From positions 2,852,001-2,916,000 of the forward strand of contig OZ345362.1 of the NCBI GenBank assembly GCA_977006965.1: a DNA stretch of 64,000 nucleotides, read 5' to 3'. Numbering within the stretch: the stretch's first letter is position 1; each line of letters opens with the position of its first letter. The DNA comes from Phymatolithon calcareum (Eukaryota; Rhodophyta; Florideophyceae; Hapalidiales). Shown piece after piece: positions 53,953-64,000 of this stretch. A program made the translations under genes and the position numbers. The notes under the pieces were generated by a model. That model had not been told where the DNA came from, did no database searches, and saw only the letters and a program-made list of their open reading frames with translations.

Positions 53953-54405
53953 TCAGGTAATCGGAGATGCGGATACGACTCTGCCTTTCCTGTTTCTCAT
54001 AAATGGTTGTTCGTCTGAAACGCCGTTTTTTGCGAAGTCTTCCGCTGTAACGGGCTTAGTCTCATGCTTGCTCTTTCTTTGACGCAATACATCATGGACG
54101 AACTTGTGCACTATTGTGCTATAACGGTTTGCTCCTTTAGTGGAATAGAAGGGATTTCCCTCCAAAACTGGGCCTTCACCCGTCCATCCACAACTTTCTT
54201 CATTGGAGGCTTCCGTCTGGAGAAGAAGCGGGGAATGTCAAACTCGGCGACGATCTGCGCGTCATCTTTGCGACTGCTCCATGGGGATTCTTCTCCTTCT
54301 CCTTCTGAAATTTTTATTGCTTCCGCGCTGTCACACATCACTTCCATGGCCCGGGTAGCTGAAGAAGCCGCCAGGCTTGATCCAGCCTTGGCGATCTGTC
54401 CCTAG
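53953..54405 (-). pseudogene. Unknown charged protein, frameshifted
   Basis: Minus-strand pieces join smoothly: AKAGSSLAASSATRAMEVMC and ISEGEGEESPWSSRKDDAQI with FDIPRFFSRRKPPMKKVVDG, then, in another frame, NPFYSTKGANRYSTIVHKFV and LRQRKSKHETKPVTAEDF to a stop near 53,953. Total is about 145 codons. The basic Lys/Arg runs could be nuclear signals. No family is recognised. It is divergent from the gene at 54,528. Confidence 0.35.
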
Positions 54406-54527
54406 CAATTCTCGCTAAAACTCGGACAGGCCAAGATACAGAGGTCCACCAATTCCGATTATGACCACTAGCACCTCTGGGAGATGGTGTTTCAGACTAT
54501 GATGCCATCCATTCTGCAAGCAATCTA

Positions 54528-55957
54528 TTGGAGAATCCCAACACAGAGGCTACACACCCTAGATATGAACCGTTAGAAAAAAGCCTTGCGCACGCAATTC
54601 ACTCCCAGCCCGATCTAAGTCTTTCATCAGCACGCCCTGTCGAACGAAATACATTTAAAAAGGGAAAAACTGTCTCTGATTTGCTGCGAAGTATTCCCCA
54701 CCTCATCTTAAACCAGGACGACGTACCCACACAACAACTAACTAGCGGGAATGGAAACAGTACTGCAAGGGATGAGACTGGAAGCAACAAGCGTGGTGGC
54801 TCTCACGACCTTGGACCGTTCTGTGTAGATGACATGTATGCCGCCAAATGTCTTTCTTTGCTTTTGGATGCATCTGGTGTTACGAAACACCCTAGTTTCT
54901 ATCTGCAAAAGAGCTTTGCCCTTCTACTGGCGCCCATCATGAGAAAACCACTGCGGTTGATTCTCGAAGAACTGAAGAGATCGATTCCAGACGCCAATAC
55001 CAGTGATCTTATGTAATGCTCGTTAATACCTGCAGAGCTTCAAAATCGGCAAGTATTGTTCTCCGCTTTGACGCTCATGCGCTCGGATTCCGGAAATCAT
55101 GTCACTAACGGAACAGTCAAGACAACTCTAAGTGTGAGGAAGCCGGACAGGAATAGGAAAGAGGTAAATTTTGCCCTATTCTCAGCCTTACTCCAAGTCG
55201 ATCCCGGCGGAATCTGTTCGAAGAAGCTACATGACATGGTTCTACAAGACTTTGGCTCATCTGGTTGTTCTTTGAAGTCCGGAAAGCGTTATGGTGGTCC
55301 AAACCGCTGTCGGGAGTTGAATATAAGCCCTTTATGCGAGTTCTATAACGACGATAATGTGGTCGTCGGCAGCGGCGAAGCCTATTCATCCATTTCTTTC
55401 TTTCAAGGAAAGCAGATTCCACCTGAGATAGTTGCGATGAGGTGTATTACTGCAGACCCAAGCGACCCAGGCAAACGAAAGAATGACATTTCCACCAAAG
55501 CATCGGCACCACGTTTTGGATTATGGGAAATATAAACCTGTCTCGATATGTATTGATGGACGCCTATGGAGCAGAGGTCGGTTCGGCTGTTTTCGCGACA
55601 CACGCTGTGAGCGACACTGGAAGGAAGAAGGGAATCGCGGCCGGTGATCTGGATATCGAAGAAGACGCCGTTCTCTTCGACTTTCGAATCAGCACTAAGT
55701 ATGCATCTGACACCTACTGTTTTTCAGAGTGGTACAAATTTAGATCTTCAATCTGGCGCGAAGTTCAAGATCCCTCTCTCACTGAGAGGGATGTTACGCA
55801 AACACTTGGGGACCTAGAGGGGCTAGTTTCCGTTCTGTGGCACCCAAAGCACTTACGAAAATTGCGAACGGAATATCGTCGTGAAAGTTCGTCGTGTTGG
55901 ACTCAAGTGCAAATTATCTATAACGCGCTTAAGACTAGAGATTCTGAAGTCGTATGA
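54528..55957 (+). pseudogene. Unknown gene of about 475 codons with one stop and one frameshift
   Basis: The first frame (54,528-55,016) and the second (from 55,056) are in phase and separated by a TAA at 55,014-55,016, next to GTAATG and CTGCAG, which could also be read as an implausibly short 23-base intron. Near 55,520 the frame changes from PRFGLWEI to INLSRYVLMDAYGAEVGSAV and runs to 55,957. The peptide includes FCVDDMYAAKCLSLLLDASG, LILEELKRSIPD and YAAKCLS-type helices but no known motif. Its length and continuity suggest one real parent gene, perhaps element-borne. Confidence 0.4.
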
Positions 55958-56097
55958 GTCTCGAGCATCCAGCGGCAATCAGAATTCAGTTTTTCATCGA
56001 AATCTCTCTTTCATTGTTTTATTCCTTTTCAGATGGAACCTTTACAAGCATCACCGCCTTATTTTTGTTTGCTCATATCTACTGTTTCATTCACAGA

Positions 56098-57475
56098 TCA
56101 AATCTTTAATCTTCGCTTCTTTCCAGCCGTTTTCCCTGGACTGCCAATCGCTCGGCCACAGAAATGGTCCTTCACTTTTTGAATATCTTTCATCACTTTC
56201 TCCGCATACTCGTTTACGACAATGTGCTCGAGCTTCAGGCCTCTCACCCATAGACCTTCTAAGGTCTTGCTACGTGATAGAGCAACATACGTCATTCCAG
56301 AAGGAATCTAGGTTGATACCATTCCAAAGTCCATGGCAACTTTTTACAGAGTCAAGCCTTGAGATTTATGTACTGTTAGCGCGTACGCAGATAAAATAGG
56401 TAGCCGCTTTCTGCACGCAGTCACAATACCGTCACAGTCGAAAACTTCAAACTTCAAACTTCAAATGATTGAATGCAATACGATTACGTACCCCATTAAC
56501 TTTCACTTGCGGACGTAGTAATCCTGCGTTTGTAGAGTTTGGAACAAATCGATAGATGGACTACTCGAGTACCAGGGAGAAGGTCCCCGATTTTTCGCAC
56601 CAAAATAATTTCGCATCCCTGTTTGAGTGCGACTGATTTTGGCGCGCTGTAACAGACGCTTGGCTAGAGCGGACGTCCGCTTGACGAAAAGCGTGTCCTT
56701 TGCCGTGCATATTAATAGTTCCCCTGGAATCCGCGCCAATTCCGCCCTGTTGACTTTCTCCACTTGATATTTTCGCAGGCACAGGACAGTGTGCGTTCGA
56801 GGAATAACGTCCGAATTTGTTCCAGTTTCGTTACTGCACGCAATATCTTTCGCAGAGCAACTCCCATCTCTTATCCTGTTCAAAATTTCAAAGAACTCTG
56901 CGTCCTTTGCTTGGCGATGGTTTGCAGAAAGCATGGTAACAACACCGGACCCAAATCCGCCAAACGTTAGCATCCACACCCTTGCGGAAAAACAGAACCT
57001 TCTCCTCCCATCTTATTACGATGTATCGGCTCTAGCTGGAAGGGGTACCCTGCAATGACAAGCTGACGCGCCCCAAGTGGAATGCAGGCAAGTCGTTCCG
57101 ATTCAGCCAGATTTCTCATCACAATATCGATCGCATCCTGGACTTTCGCCTTCAGTACTGCAATCTCGTCCATCAAGAGCACCTTCACCTTCTTCAATGA
57201 TTCACATAGCGCCTCGTTTTCCTTCACGTTATCCCACAGATCTTCCTTAGCGAACTGAAACTCCGGTCGTAAGTGGAACCAAGAATGAATTGTCCTTCCA
57301 CCGATTCGTCCAGCGCACTGATTCGCCCATGCGCATACATAACTCGATCGTATCCATACGTTGATCGCGCCTCTGCGAGCAGCCTTTCAAGAAGAAAAGA
57401 CTTCCCACATCCCGCTCCGCCTAGCAGGGCAACCCAGACGCCTTTCTTGAAGGCATGCAAAGCTCGGAGCTGTTA
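56098..57475 (-). pseudogene. Pif1-family helicase relic
   Basis: From 57,475 down: LHAFKKGVWVALLGGAGCGK followed by S is the Walker A motif. Then VLLMDEIAVLKAKVQDAID is Walker B, RQLVIAGYPFQLEP is motif III-like, and TMLSANHRQAKDAEFFEILN with RIRDG is motif IV-like. TYVALSRSKTLEGLWVRGLK is the C-terminal motif VI region. Intact Pif1 helicases unwind DNA 5' to 3'; related domains also form the helicase half of Helitrons. I see no Rep/HUH motif, so this need not be a Helitron. Frames change near 57,225 and 56,970, and between 56,500 and 56,300. The N-terminal region is missing. Confidence 0.78.
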
Positions 57476-58147
57476 AAATCCAGGGTTGAGTTCATAGCAA
57501 GCGAGTACTGTATCTGTCTGATGCCAGGAGAAGATCAGGGCGAACAGAAGCCCTCTGTCGCTCGGGCTGTAGCAGAAGATGATCGATGTCTTGGGTGCAG
57601 CTCTGTCACTGGCGTTGTGCAATAGTAAAGTAATTCCCTCCAGTCTCGATCGACAAAGATAAATGCAGTATATGCATTCCTGTCCCTCTCTTCCTTTCAT
57701 GCATAGACACTTGTCCTATAATATAGTCCTACTTCATACGCACTCTATATATGAAACCAATCAGTATACTACTGTCGCTCCTCAATGTACAATCATATGC
57801 TTGCTTCCAGGTATTCGCGCCATTCTCTACAATGGCGTCATCAGGAGACAATCGAGCACGTACATCAGAAAATCAAAAAATTCAAACTCGACATAGAGGT
57901 CGTACGACATCAATCACATGCACGAGCTCGGTAATTAAAGTATATCATAAATAAAATAGAGATCGAGGTCATACGGAATAATCAGGAACATGATCTCGAT
58001 ATTGATAGAGTTACGTAACGCATGTGTACAAAGGTCTGATGCTTGCCCAAGAGTATGAGTGGAAACAGTAGCCCTGAGTACTGATTGTATCAATGAATAC
58101 CGCCCTTCACAATAGATCGAAGCATTCTGCCGTATGGCATTAGTCAA
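57476..58147. other. Stretch without a supportable gene
   Basis: Short frames only. Imperfect local repeats of GAGATCGAGGTCATACG-type sequence occur at about 57,890 and 57,960. Confidence 0.35.
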
Positions 58148-58807
58148 ATGTTGCCAGACATCGCAGCCCAGGACCGCTTCGAGAGCCAGGTTACGCGCTG
58201 GCGGAAGGAAGAGATCCGGATATCACACAGTCGCATCTCGATCTCGAACATCTGCAAAGCTCGCACAGCACTGAGACCGCACAGTAAGGGTCTCACTACC
58301 GTAAACAATTGCGTGGATACACGGCGCAAGCGGCATGAGGTGCATGAGAACCTTGCGAAACTTACTGCTGTCCCACAACTGATCGCAAAAAATGCGATGA
58401 TTTGGCGCGAAGACAATGCTTGTTTACCCTGCATGACCCCTTCGTACTGTTTTTGCTGTTCGCTTTTGTCATCGGTGTCGACGATGGATGCGCAAAGTAC
58501 AGTATCTATTGTGGGCAGCATCGTCACTGTCTTGCGTTCGCTTGCTGACATATCGTTTGGTGACAAGCTTGAGAGGCTATTTCGCTCAGCATCGCGAAGG
58601 CGTGATCGGCAGAGTTTCGAACGAGTGACTCCGAGTTCAAAAGAGCTTTTAGACTATTACAGGACCGGTCGGGGACTACAGTCGCATTGCGAGTCCCTGT
58701 ACGGTAATGGACTTGAACAGTTCTCGTGCTCCTCCGATTTGCCCGTTGTGATGTGTTACCTGGGCGGTATTTATCGCATTCTGTGCAACGGTAAGCGCGA
58801 TCATTAG
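58148..58807 (+). CDS. Uncertain 219-codon frame overlapped by an equally long antisense frame
   Basis: The plus frame reads DKLERLFRSASRRRDRQSFE and LLDYYRTGRGLQSHCES in its second half. The minus strand over 58,144-58,566 and 58,524-58,880 is also open, with CSYCTVLQFVETNDRAYRCT followed by ECDKY, a CxxC-CxxC pattern. I cannot decide which strand is coding. No family is recognised on either. Confidence 0.25.
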   Translation: MLPDIAAQDRFESQVTRWRKEEIRISHSRISISNICKARTALRPHSKGLTTVNNCVDTRRKRHEVHENLAKLTAVPQLIAKNAMIWREDNACLPCMTPSYCFCCSLLSSVSTMDAQSTVSIVGSIVTVLRSLADISFGDKLERLFRSASRRRDRQSFERVTPSSKELLDYYRTGRGLQSHCESLYGNGLEQFSCSSDLPVVMCYLGGIYRILCNGKRDH

Positions 58808-58880
58808 TTTCCACAAATTGGAGAACAGTACAGTACGAGCAAGACGGCGGGTGAGCCCAGCCTTGCATGGATGCAGTCAT

Positions 58881-59204
58881 CTAAAATAGAATTTCTGGCA
58901 CAGGGCATAGACAATCCGGAAAAGGGAGAGACATAGTATTCGGACGCAGTTTCCAAATCACCGGACAATGAAAACAAGCAAATTGTATCTGTAAATTAGG
59001 ATCTAGTCATTTTTTGACGCATTGTCGTTTTTTCGGGAATAGATACAGGCTAAATGTCTCATATCGTTCAATTGAATAATTACCCGATGGATTCAGCGTT
59101 ATGATTGTATTTTTGACGAAGTTTGAGCTGTTTCGATAAAACCGTTTTAGCGGGAGAGGAAAATGACCGGGAAACCACGCGAATATTAAGCAGCCAGCGA
59201 CCAA
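58881..59204. other. Stretch without a supportable gene
   Basis: AT-rich, no motif-bearing frames. Confidence 0.3.
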
Positions 59205-59550
59205 CATATGCAACTACCCACGCGCCGGACTGGCACATCATGAATCAGAAAGCAGCACAGCGCCAGCTCGCGAAGCGCATGAAGCGTGCTAGAGAAGTAC
59301 TAAAGAAGCACAACAAGAGCTATATCGAGGCGCCGAAGCGATTCTATGTGCCTAAGTCCACGCTGAACGACTCTTTGCGGCGAGATTGTCACCGATCTGT
59401 GCGCGCCAAGGCGGGCCCCCAACAAATCTCACGGCTATCGAGGAGTCAGTTGTGCTGTTCGATACATTCTCCGAGGCCCATCTACATAATGGCGATTGGT
59501 TTTCGTGGGGCTATTCTGCGTTTTTTATGAATCGAGCTCTCAGAAGTTAA
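59205..59550 (+). pseudogene. psq/CENP-B-type helix-turn-helix fragment (pogo-like transposase N-terminus)
   Basis: The frame reads NQKAAQRQLAKRMKRAREVL, then FYVPKSTLNDSLRRD, the helix-turn-helix pattern in which VPKSTL begins the recognition helix. After a one-base shift in a C5 run near 59,416, the next frame gives GGPPTNLTAIEESVVLFDTF, the LT-x-EE segment that starts the second DNA-binding domain of CENP-B/pogo-type proteins. It ends soon after. No DDE core follows, so only an N-terminal scrap remains. Confidence 0.55.
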
Positions 59551-60850
59551 GAATAATGCGTAATGAAATCTGACACACAAGGAATCTGTGCCGGCTGGAT
59601 CTGAATCTCTATTGATGGGCCTTCAAGATTTGAAAGATGCAGAACACAGGACGCGTCGTGAAAAATACGTAACGGAAGATTCAATTTGACCTTCGAATAG
59701 TACCAAACTTTGCGGAAGAAGGCGTAGAAAGCGGCCAGGCAGCGCAGAGAGGCTGATGAATCAGATATTGATAGCTCCGACATTAATCCTGGTCAAAACT
59801 CTAGCGTTAAATCCCTTTGACTGGTAGCTATCCAAATCTACCCTACTGTCCTCATAAAATTTTCTGGCATGTTTGAATCGGTAATCCTTTTCGGTTCTAG
59901 TTTGATGATACAGCATTGCATATGTAAAACGAAGGGCTACTGGTATTGAATTTACTTGAAGAAAAAAGAGGCGAAGAACACTAAAGGCTAGGCAAAGACA
60001 GCTACTAGAGCTGGAAATTTTCCATCTAGACGAATTTTAAAAATCATCTGTGCGCACGATGTTAGAACAGATGTTCGGAGTATAACTGCTGGAAAGAACG
60101 AGCACATTGACCCTGGAATATTTTCCGGATTCGGGTAAGGTCTGCAGACTTGCACTGCTCCCACACTAGCGAAAATGTCTTGTATTCAGGACGCATGCGA
60201 CTGACAGCTCACATTCTTGATCGCTTGGACTCAGCGCTGAAGTCTCTCGGCCGAAGGACTTTTGACTGAGACGAAAATGATTTCGTTCCACACAAAATTT
60301 CAAAGTTGAAAGTACCGTCACACTACGAACATGAGCTGCGGTACTGCAGTGGAATCATCGCTGAGTTTTCGCAACAAGAATATCGTGTCCTACAAGAAGA
60401 GTACGGTACTCTTCTCCTTCAGAGGTGCATCTCAGAACATTAGCACCCTATACCTGCCATGCTTGCAGCTGTCCTCCATGGCGCCCCAGTGCGTATCGTT
60501 CCTTATATAGACCAGCTTCTCGACAAGTGACGTTTATATTCAGAGCTTCGCACATGTCGCACTACGAGTGGAAGTCAACCGCAAGTCGAGTTAAGCTGCC
60601 CAGACTTGGGAAGGTTGCATATTATGAAGAAGGAAGAAATGAACATTGCACTGCGGAGTTGCTGAGAAACTTTTCTCCAAGAAACTGGAAACTCTGCAAA
60701 GTGCAGTCAATAGATTGCGCTTCGATAAAAACTTTGCGGACAGAGTTCGCTGGAACCAATACGGCGGGTATACGAGGAAGCTCGGAGCTACCAGCTTGCC
60801 GTGCCGTAATAGCTGATATCTTTGCGAATAAGGCCGTCCGATGAATAAGA
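59551..60850. other. Stretch without a convincing gene
   Basis: A plus-strand frame at 60,425-60,844 (139 codons, with an ATG at 60,554) leads up to the PiggyBac-type relic but shows no family motif. It could be that gene's degraded N-terminus. Confidence 0.3.
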
Positions 60851-62155
60851 ATGAGCTTATTTAAAAATTCCGCTGAATGTGCGGTGGACTCAGGCTGTAA
60901 GAAAGATTTATGGAGCAAGCAGTGGACGAACAAGTACATCCCAGCATCATGCTTTGGAAACACCGGAATGTCTCTCGACAGGATTTTCGAATACCTCCAC
61001 TGTATCTGCTTCAGCGTCCAGCCGGACTCCCAAGGCCAACTTTCTGCCGTAAAATACCGCTGGGCTCTTGTGCAAGATTTTGTGGACGATATCAATGACT
61101 ATAGGAAGCGCAATGTGTTCCCTTCGGAAGCAATATGCGTGGACGAGTCCATATCGCGGTGGTATGGTCGACATTGGTCTTCCCGACTATGTCGAAATGG
61201 ATCGGAAACCGGAGAATGGTTGTGAGATTCAAATTCTGCTTGGGGACGGAGTGGAATTATGCTCCATTTGAAGGTTGTAAAAATAGCTGAGGAGGAGGAG
61301 ATTAGGTCATTCGAAAGCGAAGTTGCACACGGAACTGCAGTTTTACGCCGACTTGTGGCAGCGCATGCCGTAACCCGAGGAATCGTTTGTGCGGACTCTT
61401 ATTTCGCAAGTGTCGAGACAGCAGAGATGCTTCTCCGAATGGGTCTAAAATTTATCTGCGTTGTAATACCTGCGACGAACATATATCCCGTGGACTTCCT
61501 CTCCAATGTAGAGCTCTCGGAGAGAGGTCAATCTGTCTCTATGGTGTGGAAGTGCTGGAGCGGTGATCCATTAATGACGGTTGTCATGTGGTTGGACCGA
61601 GATAGTCTGTACTTCACTTCGACGACATCCTCTACCCTGGAACGAAATCCTTACTATCGCGTACGCTGGAGTCATCTGGATGATGGACATGCCCGCGCTG
61701 AGCTGTCCATACCCCAATCCAAAGTTTGTGAGCCTTATTATTCCGCGTACGGTCAAATTGACAGGCACAATCGGTGACGACAAGAAATCCTGAATATGGA
61801 GAAAAAGCTGCGCACTCAAGACTGATCTTTTACAGTCAATAAATCTCTATTGGTAATGTGCATCGTTGAAAGCTGGTTGCTGTACTCTGGAGCTGGCGCA
61901 GAGGCACAGAAGATGATGACCCAGCGGAAGTTTTATGAAGAGCTGGCAATTCAGCTGATCGATAACTCGTACGACTCGTACTACTCTCGACGTTGCTCTG
62001 TCACCCCGGAGACGGGATTCGTGTCTGGAAGCAGTGAGGGTAACGCCTACAAAGAAGAAACGGAAGACTGCGCACGGGGTGTTCACCCTGTGGACCGGCG
62101 GATTCGCACTGAAGCCTTGTCGGCTAGAGAATCTGTTAAGCTTTCTGACTTATAG
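60851..62155 (+). pseudogene. PiggyBac-type transposase (DDE_Tnp_1_7 family), broken
   Basis: The order is LWSKQWTNKYIPASCFGNTG, RIFEYLHCICFSVQ, KYRWALVQDFVDDINDYRKR and ICVDESISRWYG (first catalytic Asp). Then come GLPDYVEMDRKPENGCEIQ, HLKVVK, GIVCADSYFASVETAEMLLR (second Asp), GLKFICVVIPAT and VVMWLDRDSLYF (third Asp), followed by YYSAYGQIDRHNR and MCIVESWLLYSG. That is the cut-and-paste core of PiggyBac-type elements, which target TTAA. Frames shift near 61,160 and 61,255, and TGA codons occur at 61,775 and about 61,821; the second sits where relatives have Trp in KLRTQDW. No flanking TTAA inverted repeats were identified. Confidence 0.85.
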
Positions 62156-62855
62156 AACGGCACAGTCCCGCTCCTAATAAATCCCCTTTAGCTTCCGGAT
62201 GTGCAAAGTCCCAACTTGCCCTTCCTGGGCAGACAGGCGAGGATTCTACCAAAGCAGCAACCTTAGTAGGAATAAAAATGCGTCAAGTTTACGTATCCAA
62301 AACCAACTGGCTGCGGTCCTCTCCCTTTTTCCTCCCCGGTTGCCAACAGCCTCTATCTTATATACCCTACATATGAACTGCTAGAGTATCTCCTGTGCTA
62401 CGTGCCCGCAGTACCGCCAACCAATAACCTTTCGGTCGTAGTCCGCACATCACACCAGTATCACAGATCAACGTGCCACGAGGTATTGCCTTCGACTGAT
62501 CATTACTGACAACATGTCGGAATGCTGAAAGTGAGGTCTCGTCACTGCTACGTCTCTTCCGGTACGTTCGAACGGTTCACACAATTAAATCATAAGCCCA
62601 GCTCAACGCACCCCTTACACCTTGCAAAATAGATGCAATGTTTGCAAAGTCATGAAGACGAAGCTTGTCTGCTCGAGCTGCTCAAGACTTGATGGTGCTG
62701 TACATTTGTGGAACATCCACAGGTAGGAATTGCTTTGCCCGGCACATAGAGAATATCCATGCGCTTCAGGTCTTCGACGAAACTGATGATGAGTAGAGCG
62801 CCTTTGCTAAAGCCATAAAAATATATTTCAATATTGCGAAAAATGTTGTCCTCAA
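62156..62855. other. Stretch without a supportable gene
   Basis: A minus-strand frame at 62,650-62,877 contains EIYFYGFSKGALLIISFVED, where GFSKGA resembles a hydrolase nucleophile elbow, but the frame is short and alone. Confidence 0.3.
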
Positions 62856-64000
62856 TTGAGGCAAAAATCCCGTACAATAGACACTAGTGTAAGTGGTACT
62901 GCTACATCAGTCTGTGCAGTGCACCACGCATCGCGGAGGGACATTCCCGGCTTTGACAGCGGGCCTGTGTGCGTACTTAGTCTCAGAGAGGAGAGTATTT
63001 TCAAATATTTCAACTTTGTCTCGTACACATCTCCTACAGACTCCATCAATGTCTACATTCCTGATATTACTGATGGAGAGGAGAGCGACATAGATGGCGA
63101 ACTGGAACGGGAACATATACCCGCTTATCAGCGAAAAAAGCGTAAAAAGATTTCACACGAAATCTCAGCAGCCATGAAAGTGCGTCACGTGGCCTTCCAG
63201 AAAAATAGAGAACAGATATTATCCACGAGGTGTGATTGGAGAAACGTCTTCTAAAGGCAGGGGACACGGTAGCACTTTTAAAGCCTTCCCCTGGGAACGT
63301 CGAGGAAATCGAAAACATTCTCTTGCGCAGTATCCACGAATTCTCCGGTATTTGCGTCGCGTACCGATATCGGCGCCAGAATCAGGAGAGTAGCCGCCAC
63401 ATACTGTGGATTCCTGGAGATACTACCATCCCGTCTAGGACATTAATCGTCTTTGCGCAAGTGTCAGCATCGGTTCCGAAATAAATTTTCTAGATATTCG
63501 CTCCGTATCTATGTCCAAAATTCATGACGGAGACCGCAGAACTGAGCGTTACGCGCCCGTTAGCAGCTTCGATACCCTGAAAATGGTGCGAGGTGCGAGG
63601 TACTTAGTTTCCTTGTTCCTGCTGTTCTGGGATAGGTTTAAGATGTCCGTTGGGAAGTCAGCATCAGGAGAAGGGTTATATCTGCTGTTTTTAAATTTAC
63701 GTCTCCAAGCTGGTTCATCTCCAAATTCTTTCCGTGTAATAAGTCTTAGAACCCCAGGCGTAAAACCATACGGTGTTTTTTGCCTTATTCAGGAGTACTT
63801 GATCGCTGGAATTACTAACGGATTTCTAGAAAACGACGCAGAGGGAGAGAAACGGAGGATATTTCTCGATTTGGTTGGATTTGTGGGTGATATTCCAGCC
63901 TGAACGCTGTTCCTGATGGCCTAGGGCACACTGCAAATGCTTTCTGTCACCTATGCACTATAGTGCGCAGGTTATAAGCGATTGCTGGCAATTGGTATAC
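62856..64000 (+). pseudogene. Decayed second copy of the TNP2-like transposase, cut by the window edge
   Basis: The pieces align in order with the minus-strand protein at 923-3958. An acidic/basic linker is followed by EKRLLKAGDTVALLKP (against GWKKPVVKPGDVLCILRP). Then LFLLFWDRFKMSVGKSASGE (against LLFWDGFEVTKGKSASGD) and FRVISLRTPGVKPYGVFCLI lead into RRIFLDLVGFVGDIPA. Frames change at about 63,240 and 63,500, and a stop follows GDIPA at 63,901. The distal metal-ligand region would lie beyond the edge. In the Asp-containing motif, WDRF replaces WDGF. Confidence 0.7.

Noticed and set aside
56098-57475. A Helitron (RepHel) based on the Pif1-like helicase
   Set aside because: No HUH Rep motif was found upstream, and no convincing TC...CTRR ends with a 3' hairpin were seen. 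A host-derived or otherwise element-borne Pif1 fragment is equally possible.
62650-62877. Hydrolase fragment with GFSKGA motif
   Set aside because: A single short motif in a 75-codon frame is too little, and nothing adjacent supports the family.
1-64000. Bacterial operons, ribosome-binding sites or terminators
   Set aside because: The element families (hAT, Ty3/gypsy, PiggyBac, LINE) and gene types are eukaryotic. GGAGGA before the ATGs at 17,219 and 33,699 is conserved only because the segment was duplicated.

Overview
The window is eukaryotic nuclear DNA dominated by transposable elements in several layers of nesting. Coding regions are almost intronless, host-type genes are few and mostly broken, and the element families are mixed: hAT, Mutator-like, PiggyBac, TNP2/CACTA-like, KDZ-like, Ty3/gypsy and a non-LTR element. 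An intron-poor alga, perhaps a florideophyte red alga, would fit. That assignment is an inference from gene style and cannot be proved from this sequence.

Layout. 0-6.2 kb: the end of an unknown gene, an intact 1011-codon putative transposase on the minus strand (923-3958), and a divergent unknown gene across a gap holding a 46-bp palindrome. A decayed relative of the transposase is cut by the right edge (62.9-64 kb). 6.27-8.27 kb: a 2.0-kb Mutator-like element with 70-bp inverted repeats carrying a STAND/NB-ARC gene fragment and the zinc-knuckle tail of a MULE transposase. 8.98-14.41 kb: a complete hAT element with 8-bp target duplication, an open 805-codon transposase and tandemly repeated extra sequence, inserted in a cluster of GCGAAAGTTTCGC-type motifs. 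14.7-16.6 and 22.1-25.4 kb: two copies of dispersed repeats R1 and R2; one R2 copy is bounded by a 402-bp MITE.

17.2-19.4 kb: a two-gene module, a Nudix-like plus APH-kinase-like fusion gene convergent with a small Cys/His-rich gene. It is duplicated at 33.7-35.7 kb. The second kinase copy has two nonsense codons, and its neighbour is split by a 6.5-kb Ty3/gypsy element (35,696-42,180) with LTRs, 5-bp target duplication, gag, pol and an extra upstream ORF with two C2H2 fingers. Between the copies lie host-gene relics: an OCRL/INPP5-like inositol phosphatase (19.5-21.9 kb) and an RsmH/MraW-like rRNA methyltransferase (31.9-32.8 kb). A KDZ-type transposase relic (26.1-30.4 kb) is interrupted by a 1.4-kb inverted-repeat element that contains a further inverted-repeat pair.

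43.6-64 kb: a non-LTR fragment truncated inside its reverse transcriptase, a broken Ulp1/SENP-type protease, a second KDZ-type relic, unknown broken genes in divergent pairs, a decayed Pif1-like helicase, a psq/CENP-B-type helix-turn-helix scrap, a PiggyBac-type relic and the second TNP2-like copy. Most breaks are single frameshifts or nonsense codons. Apparently intact are the TNP2-like ORF, the hAT transposase, the first Nudix-APH gene, its Cys/His-rich neighbour, gag and the zinc-finger ORF of the LTR element.
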